64,000 nt of DNA, taken from NCBI RefSeq assembly GCF_003590835.1, contig NZ_QYUQ01000002.1:2418001-2482000 (forward strand). Reading direction: 5' to 3'. This DNA is from Noviherbaspirillum sedimenti. GTDB lineage: Bacteria > Pseudomonadota > Gammaproteobacteria > Burkholderiales > Burkholderiaceae_D. Shown here one piece after another: positions 63,126-64,000 of the stretch; the first letter of the stretch is position 1, and the number at the start of each line of letters is the position of its first letter. Both the position numbers and the translations under genes were made by a program. Below the pieces are notes generated by a model, which did no database searches, was not told the DNA's origin, and saw only the letters and a program-made list of their open reading frames with translations.

Positions 63126-64000
63126 TTACCAGTACGACCAGTGTCCGCTAACAAGCACATGGACAGACAGCAGCAGATTGGTCGTCATGTGCGCGACGAT
63201 GCAGTCCCACAACCTGCCTGTACGCTGGCGCACCAGATAGTAGACAGCGCCGGCAATTACGCCGGCCACGAAGAAACTGTGTAGCGCGCCGAACAGCAGC
63301 GAGGACAAGATGAAGGGCGCCCACCGGATCGGGCCGCCCGCCTGTCCAGCCGCATCTCCGCCGGAAAAAAACCCTGGAACATAGCCGCGGAATGCCAGCT
63401 CCTCGGCAATCGGAACCACCACCACAGTACCTGCCATGCGCAGCACTATCCACGCCGTCGACCAAAGCACGGACACGCCGAACAGACTGCCGCTGAATGC
63501 CCGATCCGCTTCAATCGAAGGCGGCACCAGCGCAATCCAGAGCAGGAAAACAAGCACACCGGCAAGCACCGGAAAAAGCCGGGGTGCGCCAGCGTCGAGA
63601 TCAAAGTGCTTCCACAGCAGGACGATAGCGCCGGCAGTGGCGATGGTCCTGAGCGGGTGCAGCCATTGAAAATCGGAAGAGAACGCAGAGGCGAGCAGCG
63701 TGGCGGCCAGCATCACGAGAAACGGAATGGCAAGCGCATTCCCAGCGTCGACCACGACCTCGCGCGCGCTGACATGGCGGCTGAAGAAGCTGCTGCGGCG
63801 CGCCAGGCCCACCATGCCCAGCACCACGGCGATGAAGAATATCCAGCCTGCGTTGACGTGAAACCCTTCCTTCGCCACGTCCGACGAAAACGACGAGCCT
63901 ATGGCGATCAGCAGGGCAATGCGCAGGCAATTCGACAACCAGATCGTCAGCGCGGCAACGGGAAAGAGCAGAAGCGCGGCGGGGAAGCGAAAGTCCTTGC
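63126..64000 (-). CDS. Exosortase/CPBP-protease fusion, 5' part beyond window
   Basis: The frame is open to the right edge, so the N-terminus is missing; 290 codons are visible. The first part reads RIALLIAIGSS and GFHVNAGWIFF, matching the Arg and His active-site regions of exosortases. The rest is a CPBP (Abi) membrane protease with EELAFRGYV near the middle and later HSFFVAGVIAG and HMTTN, supplying the Glu-Glu/Arg and His residues. This fusion order is that of XrtE, which serves VPEID-CTERM proteins. The TTG at 63938 is not taken as a start because coding sequence continues upstream of it. Confidence 0.82.
   Translation of the reverse strand, partial: KDFRFPAALLLFPVAALTIWLSNCLRIALLIAIGSSFSSDVAKEGFHVNAGWIFFIAVVLGMVGLARRSSFFSRHVSAREVVVDAGNALAIPFLVMLAATLLASAFSSDFQWLHPLRTIATAGAIVLLWKHFDLDAGAPRLFPVLAGVLVFLLWIALVPPSIEADRAFSGSLFGVSVLWSTAWIVLRMAGTVVVVPIAEELAFRGYVPGFFSGGDAAGQAGGPIRWAPFILSSLLFGALHSFFVAGVIAGAVYYLVRQRTGRLWDCIVAHMTTNLLLSVHVLVSGHWSYW

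Overview
The window is GC-rich DNA from what is most likely a betaproteobacterium of the Burkholderiales, probably Oxalobacteraceae-like (Herbaspirillum, Noviherbaspirillum or Herminiimonas type). This is inferred from the tsaE-amiC-mutL-miaA gene set, the DWEEF-tailed chemoreceptor, two branched-chain-amino-acid-type (LIV) ABC operons, a NasT/NrtABD nitrate cluster and an exosortase-protease fusion. No rRNA is present to fix the genus. Genes are tightly packed, with many 4-base ATGA overlaps.

1-8362 is a nitrate-assimilation block. A nitrate/nitrite MFS transporter (cut by the left edge) and a PP2C-phosphatase/Ser-Thr-kinase fusion read rightward. Facing them on the minus strand are nasT (ANTAR antiterminator), a signal-less NrtA paralogue that is a NasS candidate, and nrtA-nrtB-nrtD. 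Both nrtA-like genes have a leader with a sigma-54 promoter, hexaloop hairpins of the ANTAR-target type and an intrinsic terminator. This reads as two-layer control: NtrC/sigma-54 for nitrogen status and NasT antitermination for nitrate.

8470-22384 is a glycerol-linked cluster: glpR, glpD, two phytanoyl-CoA-dioxygenase-like enzymes, an acyl-CoA synthetase, a serine hydrolase, a LIV-type importer and glpK. It is bracketed by an internally deleted tsaD copy on the left and the intact tsaD on the right, as if the block arrived or was rearranged at tsaD. It may degrade a glycerol-containing compound such as an ether or ester.

22385-31174 holds housekeeping genes: tsaD, a Na+/H+ antiporter-like protein, plsY, ybaK, an EEP-family hydrolase, xerD, ogt, a candidate small RNA, uspA, a TerC protein and an AEC transporter. 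31198-40228 is a second LIV-type importer operon on the minus strand with a thiolase, an acyl-CoA synthetase, a GntR regulator and a hydroxyisobutyrate-dehydrogenase-like enzyme, presumably for an unidentified carboxylic acid. 40597-49153 holds queG, tsaE, amiC, a chemoreceptor, dedA, mutL, miaA and tRNA-Met(CAU).

49154 to about 62870 looks like a genomic island next to tRNA-Met. An intact IS66-family element with a perfect 8-bp target duplication splits the remnant of an ATP-binding regulator gene. Then comes one co-directional run: an HTH protein, a type I restriction-modification system (hsdR, hsdM, hsdS), rhuM, an unknown gene, and a primase-helicase fusion of the type seen in TOTE conflict systems. 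No integrase remains. The last gene, 63126 to the right edge, is the 3' part of an exosortase fused to a CPBP-family protease.
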